Shown one piece after another: positions 1 through 7,506 of a stretch of 64,000 nt of DNA (the stretch's first letter is position 1; every line of letters starts with the position of its first letter). The DNA comes from Gastranaerophilus sp944325835 (lineage in GTDB: Bacteria > Cyanobacteriota > Vampirovibrionia > Gastranaerophilales > Gastranaerophilaceae), in assembly GCA_963931575.1 (NCBI GenBank), contig OZ007029.1, positions 1,922,001 through 1,986,000 on the forward strand. Reading direction: 5' to 3'. The position numbers and the translations under genes are program-made. A model generated the notes under the pieces. It did not search any database, was not told where the DNA came from, and saw nothing but the letters and a program-made list of their open reading frames with translations.

Positions 1-1287
1 ACGGTAAGCTTGCTTGCGTTTACTGTTCTGGGCGTGCTGTTTTTTGTCTTTGCGGATAAGATAATGGCGCTGATTGTGTCGGAGGGAAATCCCGAACTTA
101 TCTCGCTTGCGGCAAAACATTTACAAATTATGACGCCTGTATTTATCATTGGCGGAATTATCGGGATTTATTACGGAATTTTGATTACGTATAAGAAGTT
201 TATGCTTCCGAATTTCTCTCCGATTTTGATGAGTCTTGCGATAATAATAATGATTACGCTTGTGAAAAATGACCCGTCAGGAATAGTTCTTGCGTGGGCA
301 ACGACAATCGGTGCCGTGGCGCAGTTTTTACTCCAGTTCCCGCAAATTAGAAAACTCGGCTTTAAATTCAAGCCGAATTTGGAAATAAAGGGTAATCACG
401 AATTTAAAAACCTTATGGAACTGCTTTTTCCTGCGGCGTTAAGCTCTACTGTCGGACAGCTTCACGTTTATGTGGATATGTTTTTCGCGTCTTGCCTTAT
501 GGCAGGTGCGTGGACGGCTATCGGCTATGCAAACAGAATTTTTCAATTTCCTGTCGGAATTTTAGTGACGGCGTTTCTTGTACCGCTTTTCCCTATATTC
601 TCAAGACTCGTTGCCGATAAGGATTTTGACGGTATAAGAAACTATTTTAATAAAGGCGTCGGAGTGCTTTTCTTCTGCTCAATTCCGATAATTATCGGGA
701 TTTTGACTGTTGGCGAGGACTGTATAAGACTCGTTTTTGAGCGCGGAACATTTGACGCTGAGTCGACAAAAATGGTTACGGAAGCATTGATTTTTCTCTC
801 GCTCGTAATCGTTCCGTATGTTTTCAGGGATTCAATTACGCGTGTTTATTACGCATTTAACGATTCCAAAACCCCGTTTGTGGTGGCGTTTTCATCAATT
901 GTACTGAAATATGCCGCAAACTTCCTCTTTATAAATGTTCTGGGTATGCAAATCAGCGGGATTACATTATCACACGCCGTTGTTACCTGCTTTAACGCGA
1001 TACTTTTAGGGTGGCTGATTAAGGATAAAATCGACCTGCAGTACGGAAGATTATGGAAAAATTCCTGGAAGATGATTTTATCAGGCGTTATCTCGTTTGT
1101 GCTTTGCCTTGGCGTTGTAATGCTGTTTAAAGGCGATACCAAACTGATTTTAGCATTGAAAGTTCTTGCGGTATCGGTTGTTTGCCTTGTTTCTTACGTT
1201 GGCGCCAACTTGTTAATGAAAATGGAATACTGCGAAATCCTTTTTGATAGGTTAAAAGGAAAGGTGATGTCTTATGCTAAAAAATAA
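1..1287 (+). CDS. murJ: Lipid II flippase MurJ, N-terminus cut by window edge
   Basis: Integral membrane protein of the MurJ/MviN family, which flips lipid II across the inner membrane during peptidoglycan synthesis. The reading frame is open from base 1, so the true start lies upstream; at least 428 residues are visible. Many hydrophobic segments alternate with short loops, and family-like stretches are seen (FERGTFDAEST, VPYVFRDSITRVYYAFNDSKTPF, AALSSTVGQLHVYVDMFFAS). The 3' end overlaps the start of the tsaC-like gene by 14 bases, suggesting translational coupling. The family call rests on motif and topology recognition. Confidence 0.9.
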   Translation, partial: TVSLLAFTVLGVLFFVFADKIMALIVSEGNPELISLAAKHLQIMTPVFIIGGIIGIYYGILITYKKFMLPNFSPILMSLAIIIMITLVKNDPSGIVLAWATTIGAVAQFLLQFPQIRKLGFKFKPNLEIKGNHEFKNLMELLFPAALSSTVGQLHVYVDMFFASCLMAGAWTAIGYANRIFQFPVGILVTAFLVPLFPIFSRLVADKDFDGIRNYFNKGVGVLFFCSIPIIIGILTVGEDCIRLVFERGTFDAESTKMVTEALIFLSLVIVPYVFRDSITRVYYAFNDSKTPFVVAFSSIVLKYAANFLFINVLGMQISGITLSHAVVTCFNAILLGWLIKDKIDLQYGRLWKNSWKMILSGVISFVLCLGVVMLFKGDTKLILALKVLAVSVVCLVSYVGANLLMKMEYCEILFDRLKGKVMSYAKK

Positions 1288-1867
1288 AGACGAAATTATA
1301 AAAGTTTTGAAAAATGACGGAGTAATCGTGTATGTGACAGACACCGTCTGGGGGCTTGGCTGCCTGCCGGAGAGCGAAAAGGCTGTTAAAAAGATTTATG
1401 AAATAAAGAAACGTGAAGCGCAAAAACCGTTGATTTTGATGTCGAATGAAGTTTATCACCTTTTGCGCTATGTTGAGGTTATTCCGAAAGTCGGGCAGAA
1501 GCTTATTAAGAAATATTTGCCGGGCGCGCTGACGGTTGTGACGAAGAAAAACGCTGCAGCAACGCCGGACTACATAACTTCCGGCATGGAAACTGTCGGG
1601 ATAAGGGTTCCGGATAACGAAGTTTTCCGTGAAATTTGTGAAATTACACCGGGTCATGTACTGGCAACAACGAGCGCGAATTTGTCACACCAGCCGAGTG
1701 CAAAGAGTTACGAACAGGCACTTGAGAATATGTCAGGTCTGGCGGATTTGATAATTGAGGATTACGGCTATACCTGTAAAGGACTGGAATCAACCGTTGT
1801 CGGAATTTTGGATGACGAAAACTATAAAATATTCCGCCAGGGGTCGCTGAGCGACATCCATATTTAG
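1274..1867 (+). CDS. tsaC: L-threonylcarbamoyladenylate synthase (TsaC/YrdC/YwlC family)
   Basis: Makes threonylcarbamoyl-AMP from threonine, bicarbonate and ATP for the t6A37 modification of ANN-decoding tRNAs; cytoplasmic. The 197-residue length fits the short TsaC/YrdC type without the C-terminal Sua5 domain. Visible motifs are TDTVWGLGC near residue 22, the KKREAQKPL basic patch that binds nucleotide, PGALTVV, and TSANLS. The start is supported by AAGGTGA a few bases upstream inside murJ. It overlaps murJ and is probably co-transcribed with it. Confidence 0.9.
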   Translation: MLKNKDEIIKVLKNDGVIVYVTDTVWGLGCLPESEKAVKKIYEIKKREAQKPLILMSNEVYHLLRYVEVIPKVGQKLIKKYLPGALTVVTKKNAAATPDYITSGMETVGIRVPDNEVFREICEITPGHVLATTSANLSHQPSAKSYEQALENMSGLADLIIEDYGYTCKGLESTVVGILDDENYKIFRQGSLSDIHI

Positions 1868-1906
1868 TAAATGGCTTGCGGTTATAGATATACATATAAG
1901 ATGATA

Positions 1907-2254
1907 TTATTTCCAATGAACTTTAAAACTATCAATTTGTTGAAGGGTTTTGTTGAAATCGCCGTTAAAAAGTATACATCTGTCATCAATATATAAGTAT
2001 GCCGGCTCTTTTACATTTGTAACGTCGCTAATAACCTTATCTAAACCGTTGTCAATTAACCATTTAGTTGTCCGCAACCTGTTGCGTGTGGTAAAAATCT
2101 TTATTTCATAGTTTTCTTCAAAACATTTTTCTAGAAATTCCTTTGCCCCTCTTTTTATTGGTGGAATTACATTTTCCTCGTAATTACCCGTATACTCATT
2201 TAGTACGCCGTCAAGGTCTATAAGTAGTTTTCTTTTAAATGTCTTATGCGTCAT
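1907..2254 (-). CDS. Small HAD-superfamily hydrolase
   Basis: Cytoplasmic HAD-like phosphatase of about 115 residues. Motif I is LLIDLDGVLNEY (DxDG nucleophile/acid pair) near the N-terminus, motif II is probably IFTTRN, and the acidic motif IV is YIDDR near the C-terminus. There is no large cap domain, so it belongs to the minimal capless group; the substrate cannot be told. The start at 2254 is preferred over the ATG four codons upstream because GGAGG lies six bases before it. It is divergent from an XRE regulator across an inverted repeat, so the two may be co-regulated. Confidence 0.7.
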   Translation of the reverse strand: MTHKTFKRKLLIDLDGVLNEYTGNYEENVIPPIKRGAKEFLEKCFEENYEIKIFTTRNRLRTTKWLIDNGLDKVISDVTNVKEPAYLYIDDRCILFNGDFNKTLQQIDSFKVHWK

Positions 2255-2267
2255 TTTAGCCTCCATT

Positions 2268-2310
2268 TTGTCCGTGTGACGGTTTGTGACTTTGTCATTA
2301 TAACGGACAA
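2268..2310. promoter_or_regulatory. Inverted repeat between HAD gene and XRE regulator
   Basis: TTGTCCGT (2268-2275) and its exact complement ACGGACAA (2303-2310) are separated by 27 bases, 35 bases arm to arm. The site fills the divergent promoter region and ends eight bases before the proposed ATG of the XRE gene. A second XRE gene at 24116 has the same geometry with a different arm sequence, which makes autoregulatory operator the best guess. Confidence 0.55.
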
Positions 2311-2317
2311 TTATGTT

Positions 2318-2530
2318 ATGGACAAGGAATTGTTACAAAAACTTGCAAAAAGGATAAAAGAATTGAGGAAAGAAAAGGGGTTTACGCAAGATGACCTCTC
2401 GTATCGTTCGGGTATTGCCCGTTCAACCCTGGGAAATATTGAAACTGCAAAGAATGATGTAGTGTTTAGTAAAATTAAACAACTTGCGGATGCATTTGAG
2501 CTTTCTTTGTCCGAATTTTTGAATTTTTGA
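2318..2530 (+). CDS. XRE-family helix-turn-helix regulator, HTH domain only
   Basis: A 70-residue DNA-binding protein consisting essentially of one Cro/CI-type HTH: LAKRIKELRKEKGFTQDDLSYRSGIARSTLGNIE, with the Q-D-D-L and S-T-L-G-N-I-E recognition features, then a short hydrophobic C-terminus (LSEFLNF). An upstream in-frame ATG (2246) would add 24 residues unlike the family. The ATG at 2318 has no clear Shine-Dalgarno, so the mRNA may be leaderless or nearly so. It is followed at once by a strong terminator. It is probably an autorepressor acting on the flanking inverted repeat. Confidence 0.8.
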   Translation: MDKELLQKLAKRIKELRKEKGFTQDDLSYRSGIARSTLGNIETAKNDVVFSKIKQLADAFELSLSEFLNF

Positions 2531-2531
2531 T

Positions 2532-2567
2532 AAAAAAAACGACCTGAATTTAACAGGTCGTTTTTTT
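2532..2567. terminator. Bidirectional Rho-independent terminator
   Basis: Stem AACGACCTG / CAGGTCGTT with a 7-base loop, flanked by A7 on one side and T7 on the other. It sits between the XRE gene (+) and the ferredoxin gene (-) and can end transcription from both. Confidence 0.9.
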
Positions 2568-2643
2568 ATGCCTATTTATTTGAAGCATTGCTGACGATAT
2601 GTTTCACAGCATGCTTTTCACACTTATGTGTACCGGCACCGGC

Positions 2644-2820
2644 TTACGCTACTTCGATTGCGCCGACAGGGCAAGCTTCTGCTGCTTCTTTTACGCTATC
2701 CATGTTTGCTGCTACTTCTGCTTCGTTTACTGTAGCAACGCCGTCTACTGAAAATACTGCTTCGCAAATTGATTCGCAAGCGCCGCAGCCTATGCAATTT
2801 TCGTTAATTTTTACTGACAT
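2644..2820 (-). CDS. Small [4Fe-4S] ferredoxin
   Basis: A 58-residue electron carrier read from the minus strand, starting MSVKINENCIGCGACESICE and ending ACPVGAIEVA. Cysteines 9, 12 and 15 (CxxCxxC) plus Cys50 in the C-terminal CP motif are the expected ligands of one [4Fe-4S] cluster. Cys19 is extra and not followed by proline, so a second cluster is not supported. The protein is very acidic, typical for ferredoxins. AAGGAG lies eight bases before the ATG. No redox partner gene is adjacent. Confidence 0.92.
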   Translation of the reverse strand: MSVKINENCIGCGACESICEAVFSVDGVATVNEAEVAANMDSVKEAAEACPVGAIEVA

Positions 2821-2884
2821 GTTTTTTCTCCTTTTCTTGTTACGGATTTTCTCCGCATAAAAATATTATATTATAATAACGTTT

Positions 2885-4060
2885 TTAAAACAACCATTCT
2901 TTTATAATTTTAGCCACGTTATCAAACCCGACCAGCATTCCGAGGTCTTTTGGCCCAATGCCTTTGTGCCAAACCAGCAGCGGTACATATTCGCGGGTAT
3001 GATCTGTACCTTCGACACAAGGATCACAGCCGTGATCGGCAGTGATTATAAGTAAATCCTCCTCACTCATGGCGTCCATTATCGGTGTAAGGTAGGTGTC
3101 AATCTCTTCTATTGCCCTGCCGTACCCCTTCGCATCGTTTCTGTGTCCGTAAAGCATATCCGTATCTACAAGGTTTGTAAAAATCAGGCTTGCAAACGGG
3201 TTTTCGCTTTTATAGTCAGGGTAAGCAATTTTATCCAAATCAAGTTCACTTCTTACCGCCTGCAAAGTCAGTTCAAGCCCTTCTTTGTTTGAGCCGGTAT
3301 GAATTGCGTGGGTTATGCCGGCTTTGGCAAAAATATCTTCGATTTTGCCGATACCGATAACCTGTCCGCCTTTGGCTTTGATTTCGTCAAGAATTGTGTT
3401 TTTCGGAAGCATTGAATAATCGCGGCGATCTTTGGAAATTCTTGTAGGTTTGCCGTCAATAATTTTATAAGGTCTTGCGATTACGCGCGAAACATTCCGG
3501 TTGCCTTCATCAAGGATTTTTCTTGCGGTTTCGCACCACGAATAAAGCGTTTCAAGCGGAATAAGATCTGTATCGACTGCGATTTGGAAAACGCTGTCTG
3601 CGCTTGTGTAAACAATCGGGAATTTTGTTTTGTGGTGTTCTTCATTAAGTTCTGCGATTATTGCGGTTCCGCTTGCCGGACGGTTTGCCAGAACCCCGCC
3701 GCAATTGGTTTTGGTGACAAATTCTTCAATCAAGTCTTTAGGAAAACCGTTCGGGAATGTTGCAAACGGCGCTTCCAGCGTGTAGCCGGCGATTTCCCAG
3801 TGGCCGGTTGTGGTGTCTTTGCCTTTTGCATTTTCTTTCATTGTGCCGTATTGTGCAATAGGGTTTCCCACAGGTGAAATCCCCTTGAAATTCTGAATAT
3901 TTCCAAGCCCCATTTTTTCAAGGTTCGGAACTTTCAAGCCATTGTTAAATTCGCATACATGTTTAAGGGTGTTGCATTCCGGAACATCGTTGAAGTCGCG
4001 GCAATCCGGCATTGCGCCTATCCCCATGGAATCTATTACAATAATGACAGCTCTTTTCAT
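2885..4060 (-). CDS. deoB: Phosphopentomutase
   Basis: Interconverts (deoxy)ribose 1-phosphate and 5-phosphate in nucleoside salvage; a Mn-dependent enzyme of the alkaline phosphatase superfamily. The 391 residues match the normal length. Metal-site motifs are visible: IVIDSMGIG at the N-terminus, KDTTTGHWE near residues 81-89 with the catalytic Thr, and the C-terminal ITADHGCDP and DHTREYVPLL. The start codon overlaps the aroQ stop as TAATG, so it is translated coupled to aroQ. Pairing with a shikimate gene is metabolically unrelated. Confidence 0.96.
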   Translation of the reverse strand: MKRAVIIVIDSMGIGAMPDCRDFNDVPECNTLKHVCEFNNGLKVPNLEKMGLGNIQNFKGISPVGNPIAQYGTMKENAKGKDTTTGHWEIAGYTLEAPFATFPNGFPKDLIEEFVTKTNCGGVLANRPASGTAIIAELNEEHHKTKFPIVYTSADSVFQIAVDTDLIPLETLYSWCETARKILDEGNRNVSRVIARPYKIIDGKPTRISKDRRDYSMLPKNTILDEIKAKGGQVIGIGKIEDIFAKAGITHAIHTGSNKEGLELTLQAVRSELDLDKIAYPDYKSENPFASLIFTNLVDTDMLYGHRNDAKGYGRAIEEIDTYLTPIMDAMSEEDLLIITADHGCDPCVEGTDHTREYVPLLVWHKGIGPKDLGMLVGFDNVAKIIKEWLF

Positions 4061-4500
4061 TATTTTTTCTCCTCAATCAAATTTTTCAATGCGGAAATAG
4101 CGAATTTGTAGCCGTCAAAGCCAAGCCCCGAAATTTGTCCGATTGCAACCGGTGCAATGTATGAGTGGTGACGGAATTCTTCGCGTTTATAGATATTTGT
4201 CAGGTGAACTTCAACTGTCGGAATATCAACGCCTGCAAGCGCGTCACGGATTGCAATGCTGGTGTGCGTATAGGCGCCGGCGTTTATGACTATTCCGTCG
4301 ATATTTCCGCGTGCTGAATGGATTTTTTCGACAATCTCTCCCTCAAAGTTGCTCTGGAACATCTCCAGATCAACTCCTAATTCAAATGAATATGCGTACA
4401 AACTTTTTTCTAAGTCTTTAAGTGTCAGGGTGCCGTATTTTTCAGGTTCTCTGACGCCGAGTAAGTTTAAATTAACTCCGTTTATCACTAATAGTTTCAT
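4060..4500 (-). CDS. aroQ: Type II 3-dehydroquinate dehydratase
   Basis: Third step of the shikimate pathway, 3-dehydroquinate to 3-dehydroshikimate. The 146-residue size is typical of the type II dodecameric enzyme. Seen are NGVNLNLLG, the flexible-lid region with the catalytic Tyr in EPEKYGTLTL, INAGAYTHTSIAIRDA, VEVHLTNIYKREEFRHHS and the final SGLGFDGYKFA. It forms a two-gene operon with deoB, sharing one base. The first ATG has an AGGA-type site close upstream. Confidence 0.96.
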   Translation of the reverse strand: MKLLVINGVNLNLLGVREPEKYGTLTLKDLEKSLYAYSFELGVDLEMFQSNFEGEIVEKIHSARGNIDGIVINAGAYTHTSIAIRDALAGVDIPTVEVHLTNIYKREEFRHHSYIAPVAIGQISGLGFDGYKFAISALKNLIEEKK

Positions 4501-4596
4501 TAAAAATCCTCATATTAGATTTAATAATCAGATTTTATCATAAACAAACATTATTTGCTCCTGACAATTTCCTTCCGAGATATTCAATCTCGTTGG

Positions 4597-4674
4597 AAAT
4601 TGAAACGTCGCTGATATTATGCTCGCCTGCTCGTCTTGCCCTTGCAAGCCGACTCCGCGAGCATCGGCTGACGC
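4597..4674 (+). repeat. Partial copy of the dispersed hairpin repeat (3'-internal module)
   Basis: Matches the internal module of the long copies (GATATTATGCTCGCCTGCTC ... GCGAGCxxCGGCTGACGCT). The outer GCTCGC/GCGAGC stem is kept, but the inner hairpin is replaced by a CTTG/CAAG one. Constant ends are missing. The stop codon of the neighbouring minus-strand gene lies at its edge. Confidence 0.7.
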
Positions 4675-5021
4675 TACTTTGCAAATTCATCTAAAAAAGC
4701 TTTTTCAACGTTAAGAGCTTTCAAAGGAGCTTCGCTGTCGCCTTGAGCCTGATATTTGCTTTCAGCCAGATCACCGATTTCCATAGCCTGCTGGCAAAGT
4801 ACAGGGTTGTTCATAAATTGTTGAACATCAGCATTAATATTACCTGCGAAATGTACCTGTGATTGACCGATACGGGCTTGCGGCATATTAGCAAGACTGT
4901 ATTCGTTCATCTGATTTTCTGAAACTTTAACGTCAGTTTCAGTTTCAGGCGGATTAGGGGTTGGTTCGGTGGCAGGTTTAACCTGTTGGACCGGATTTAA
5001 GTTTGGATTGATTTCTGTCAT
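4674..5021 (-). CDS. Hypothetical protein, proline/threonine-rich N-terminus
   Basis: About 115 residues with no recognised domain. Starting at MTEINPNLNPVQQ, the first 40 residues are rich in Pro, Thr and Glu and look disordered; the rest is probably helical (NADVQQFMNNPVLCQQAMEIGDLAESKYQAQGD). There is no signal peptide or membrane segment. I chose the ATG at 5021 because AGGA lies seven bases upstream; an upstream ATG at 5066 would add a very basic stretch. The stop codon abuts a repeat remnant, so the C-terminus may have been changed by it. Confidence 0.6.
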   Translation of the reverse strand: MTEINPNLNPVQQVKPATEPTPNPPETETDVKVSENQMNEYSLANMPQARIGQSQVHFAGNINADVQQFMNNPVLCQQAMEIGDLAESKYQAQGDSEAPLKALNVEKAFLDEFAK

Positions 5022-5037
5022 TGTTCTATCCTCATCC

Positions 5038-5118
5038 TCTACTACTCGCCGTTTTTGCCGCGGCAAAATCCCGCAACAGCCCTTGGCTCAAGGCGGTGTA
5101 ACACTTCTTCCCGTGTTT
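5038..5118. other. GC-rich, hairpin-forming leader region
   Basis: Unlike the flanking AT-rich DNA. It contains TTTTGCCGCGGCAAAA (perfect palindrome) and CCTTGxxxCAAGG, both upstream of the minus-strand hypothetical gene. It could be a further repeat remnant or a 5' untranslated structure. I see no coding potential. Confidence 0.35.
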
Positions 5119-5231
5119 GCACCATTTATATAAAACCCAAAACAATTTTTTTTTGCTACTTTGTTAAGAAAAAATTACAAAAATTTATAATCTCTTTCTT
5201 ATTTACGGTTGTTCATGATATTATCTTTATG

Positions 5232-5276
5232 AAACAGCGAAGCTTGCGCAATCCGCGGAACGGCGAACTGCTTTTA
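5232..5276 (+). repeat. Degenerate 3' end of the dispersed hairpin repeat
   Basis: Keeps the 3' constant end CGGCGAACTGCTTTTA and an AACAGCGAAG stretch matching GACAGCGAAG of the complete short copy. It is immediately followed by TATAAT at 5278-5283, which may be the -10 of the downstream kinase-like gene. Confidence 0.6.
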
Positions 5277-5311
5277 GTATAATACAGTAAACAAGAAAGT
5301 AATGCAACCGT

Positions 5312-6427
5312 ATGAATAATTTTAATTTACTAGCTAAACTAAATCCGAATTTGATTCTTAAACATTTGCCAAATGCCGTTATTGTTACTGATTTAGGCGG
5401 CAATATTTTATGGTTGAATGAAAACACTGCTGCTTTATTTGAGGGAACAAAAAGCGCAATCAGAAAACATACTCTTGATGAATTAATTATTAACGGGCTG
5501 GATTCTGTAAAAAGTTCTATTGCAAAGGATGCGCCGGTGGCTACGGCGGCGATTTCGCTTTCTGACGAAGAGTTTTTCGTTGAACTCAGCGCGGTTGAAA
5601 ATGACGACAAGTATTATATTTCAATCAGCGACACTACTGCTATTACGAATTTTCTTTCTACTGCCGAAAAATCTGGCAGGTTGAATAAAGATAAAAACCA
5701 GATGATTTGCAAGATTGCGACCGAATTAAAATCTCCTATCCAGTCAATTCAAGGCTTTTCAAAGGCGCTTCTTGACGGGCTGGGCGGTGAGTTGACCGAA
5801 AAACAGGCAAAATATGCAAGAATTATCAGTAAAAATGCGGTGGATTATCTGTATTTCCTTGATAAATTTATTGAATTCGCGCAGACTGAATCAATGTGCA
5901 CTCCGTTGAATTTGCAGGTTTTTGACGTTGTAAACGCTATTCAAAATATCATCAGAGCAAATGAAGATTTATTTGATATGAAAAATATCAAGGTTAATTT
6001 TGATGCGGAGGAAATTACAAAACGTGCGATTTATTCTGATGAAAATCTGTTGAAAATTATTCTGCAAAATATTATTGAGGCTTCTGTAAAGCTTACGGAT
6101 TTAGGGCTTATTGACATTAAACTGACCTATCCGGATCTGGTAGAGGTTCGCAAAAGCGGTATTAATGTTAAAGAAGGGCAGACAGAAAATTCTTATCTGA
6201 AAATTTCTGTTATTGACACGGGCGTCGGCTATACCGAATCTGATTTAGAGGATTTGACCGAGCCTTATGTTCACATGCTGCGCTCAAACAGAAAAAATTT
6301 GGTCAGAACATTTGGTCTGGGGTCTGCGCGCAATGCGGTTAAAGCTCTTAACGGTTCGTGGGAAGTCCGCTCTGAAGTTATGCAGGGCTGCGTTATCACA
6401 ATAATTTTGCCGATTGAAAAGGAATAG
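5312..6427 (+). CDS. PAS/histidine-kinase-like protein lacking the phospho-acceptor histidine
   Basis: A 371-residue cytoplasmic protein: PAS-like region about 12-115, dimerisation (HisKA-like) helices about 128-192, ATPase-like (HATPase_c) domain about 240-370. The H-box reads ATELKSPIQSI, so the phosphorylated His is Thr137. In the N-box (243-262) N253 is kept, but the metal-binding Asn is Ala257. DTGVG (302-306) and a short GLG lid remain. By family knowledge, autophosphorylation should be lost; a pseudokinase or adaptor role is inferred. No response regulator is adjacent. An ABC ATPase gene follows 38 bases later. Confidence 0.75.
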   Translation: MNNFNLLAKLNPNLILKHLPNAVIVTDLGGNILWLNENTAALFEGTKSAIRKHTLDELIINGLDSVKSSIAKDAPVATAAISLSDEEFFVELSAVENDDKYYISISDTTAITNFLSTAEKSGRLNKDKNQMICKIATELKSPIQSIQGFSKALLDGLGGELTEKQAKYARIISKNAVDYLYFLDKFIEFAQTESMCTPLNLQVFDVVNAIQNIIRANEDLFDMKNIKVNFDAEEITKRAIYSDENLLKIILQNIIEASVKLTDLGLIDIKLTYPDLVEVRKSGINVKEGQTENSYLKISVIDTGVGYTESDLEDLTEPYVHMLRSNRKNLVRTFGLGSARNAVKALNGSWEVRSEVMQGCVITIILPIEKE

Positions 6428-6465
6428 TCCGTGTGCGGCAGAGGAAATAGCGGAGAACTGCTTTT
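6428..6465 (+). repeat. Minimal copy of the dispersed repeat acting as ribosome binding region
   Basis: TCCGTGTG ... AGCGGAGAACTGCTTTT, ending exactly at the ATG of the ABC ATPase gene. The GGAG in the constant 3' end sits at Shine-Dalgarno distance from that ATG. Confidence 0.6.
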
Positions 6466-7452
6466 ATGGGGAATGTCGTTTTAAACAATATTGTAAAAAT
6501 ATACGACAAAAAAAGAGTAATAGATGAGGTGAGCTTAGAGGTCAAAGACCGTGAGTTTGTTGTACTTGTCGGGGCTTCCGGCTGCGGCAAATCCACGATT
6601 TTAAGAATGATTGCGGGGCTTGAAAATATTACTTCCGGTGAAATCTCTATTGACGGCAGGGTCGTGAACGAAGTTTCGCCTAAAGACCGTGATATTGCGT
6701 TTGTTTTTCAAAGTTACGCACTTTATCCGCACATGACGGTGAGGGAAAATATTGCGTTTGGCTTGAAAATGCGCGGGGTTAAAAAAGATATTATAGAGCA
6801 AAAAGTCAAAGAGGCTGCTGAAATTTTAAACCTTACAGAATACCTCGACCGGCGTCCGAAAGAACTTTCAGGCGGGCAGCGCCAGCGGGTTGCACTCGGA
6901 AGGGCGATTGTCAGAAACCCTAAAGTTTTCTTAATGGATGAGCCGCTTTCTAATCTTGACGCGAAGTTACGTGTTCAGATGCGCAGTGAAATCAAAAAAT
7001 TACACGAAAAATTGCAGGCAACATTTATCTATGTAACCCACGATCAGACGGAAGCCTTGACAATGGGTGACAGAATTTGTGTGCTGGATAAGGGTAAAAT
7101 TCAGCAGTTTGACACGCCTGAAAATGTTTACAACAAACCGGCAAATACATTTGTCGCTGGTTTTATCGGCTCTTTACCTATGAATTTCCTTGACGGGTCT
7201 ATTGTCGGGCGTGAGGATGTTATTCTGGGCGTCAGACCGGAAAAAATGTTTGGCGGTACGGATATTAAATTGAGCGCAGAAGTTGAGTCCGTTGAACTTT
7301 TAGGCTCTGAAAAGATTATTTATTTTTCTGTCGGAGAGCATAAGGCTTGCGCAAAGATTGACGCTTCTTGCGATGTCGATAAAACGATTGAAATTGGTAT
7401 TAACAAAGCTGATTTGCACTACTTTTCCAGGGATACGCTTAAAAGATTGTAA
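6466..7452 (+). CDS. Sugar ABC transporter ATP-binding protein (UgpC/MsmX-like)
   Basis: Peripheral inner-membrane ATPase energising carbohydrate-type ABC importers. Walker A GASGCGKST (36-44), Q-loop FVFQSYALYPHMTV, signature LSGGQRQRVALGRA, Walker B VFLMDEPLSNLDAKL and H-loop YVTHDQTEA are all intact. The C-terminal about 90 residues form a reduced TOBE/MOP-like regulatory domain (GVRPEKM). At 328 residues it is slightly short for the family (about 360). No permease or binding-protein gene is nearby, so it may serve several transporters, as MsmX does. Its ribosome binding site comes from the repeat immediately upstream. Confidence 0.88.
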   Translation: MGNVVLNNIVKIYDKKRVIDEVSLEVKDREFVVLVGASGCGKSTILRMIAGLENITSGEISIDGRVVNEVSPKDRDIAFVFQSYALYPHMTVRENIAFGLKMRGVKKDIIEQKVKEAAEILNLTEYLDRRPKELSGGQRQRVALGRAIVRNPKVFLMDEPLSNLDAKLRVQMRSEIKKLHEKLQATFIYVTHDQTEALTMGDRICVLDKGKIQQFDTPENVYNKPANTFVAGFIGSLPMNFLDGSIVGREDVILGVRPEKMFGGTDIKLSAEVESVELLGSEKIIYFSVGEHKACAKIDASCDVDKTIEIGINKADLHYFSRDTLKRL

Positions 7453-7457
7453 TAAAC

Positions 7458-7493
7458 GCGCAATTTTTTCTCTGAAATAACGTTATAGATAAT
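7458..7493 (+). promoter_or_regulatory. 36-bp box shared with the M16 peptidase gene
   Basis: Begins GCGCAATTTTTTCTCTG and ends CGTTATAGATAAT. Aligned without gaps to the block at 14741-14776, 29 of 36 bases agree. Both blocks lie just upstream of putative metalloprotease genes. The 3' part could supply a -10 element. Confidence 0.55.
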
Positions 7494-7506
7494 GTGGTAG
7501 TGTGTC

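Noticed and set aside
1277..1657. Long minus-strand ORFs opposite tsaC, prfB, holA and others
   Set aside because: All are antisense to well-supported genes and show no family features.
2588..2860. Plus-strand 90-residue ORF with a signal-like start
   Set aside because: It is the antisense shadow of the ferredoxin gene, which has the cysteine motif and a proper ribosome binding site.
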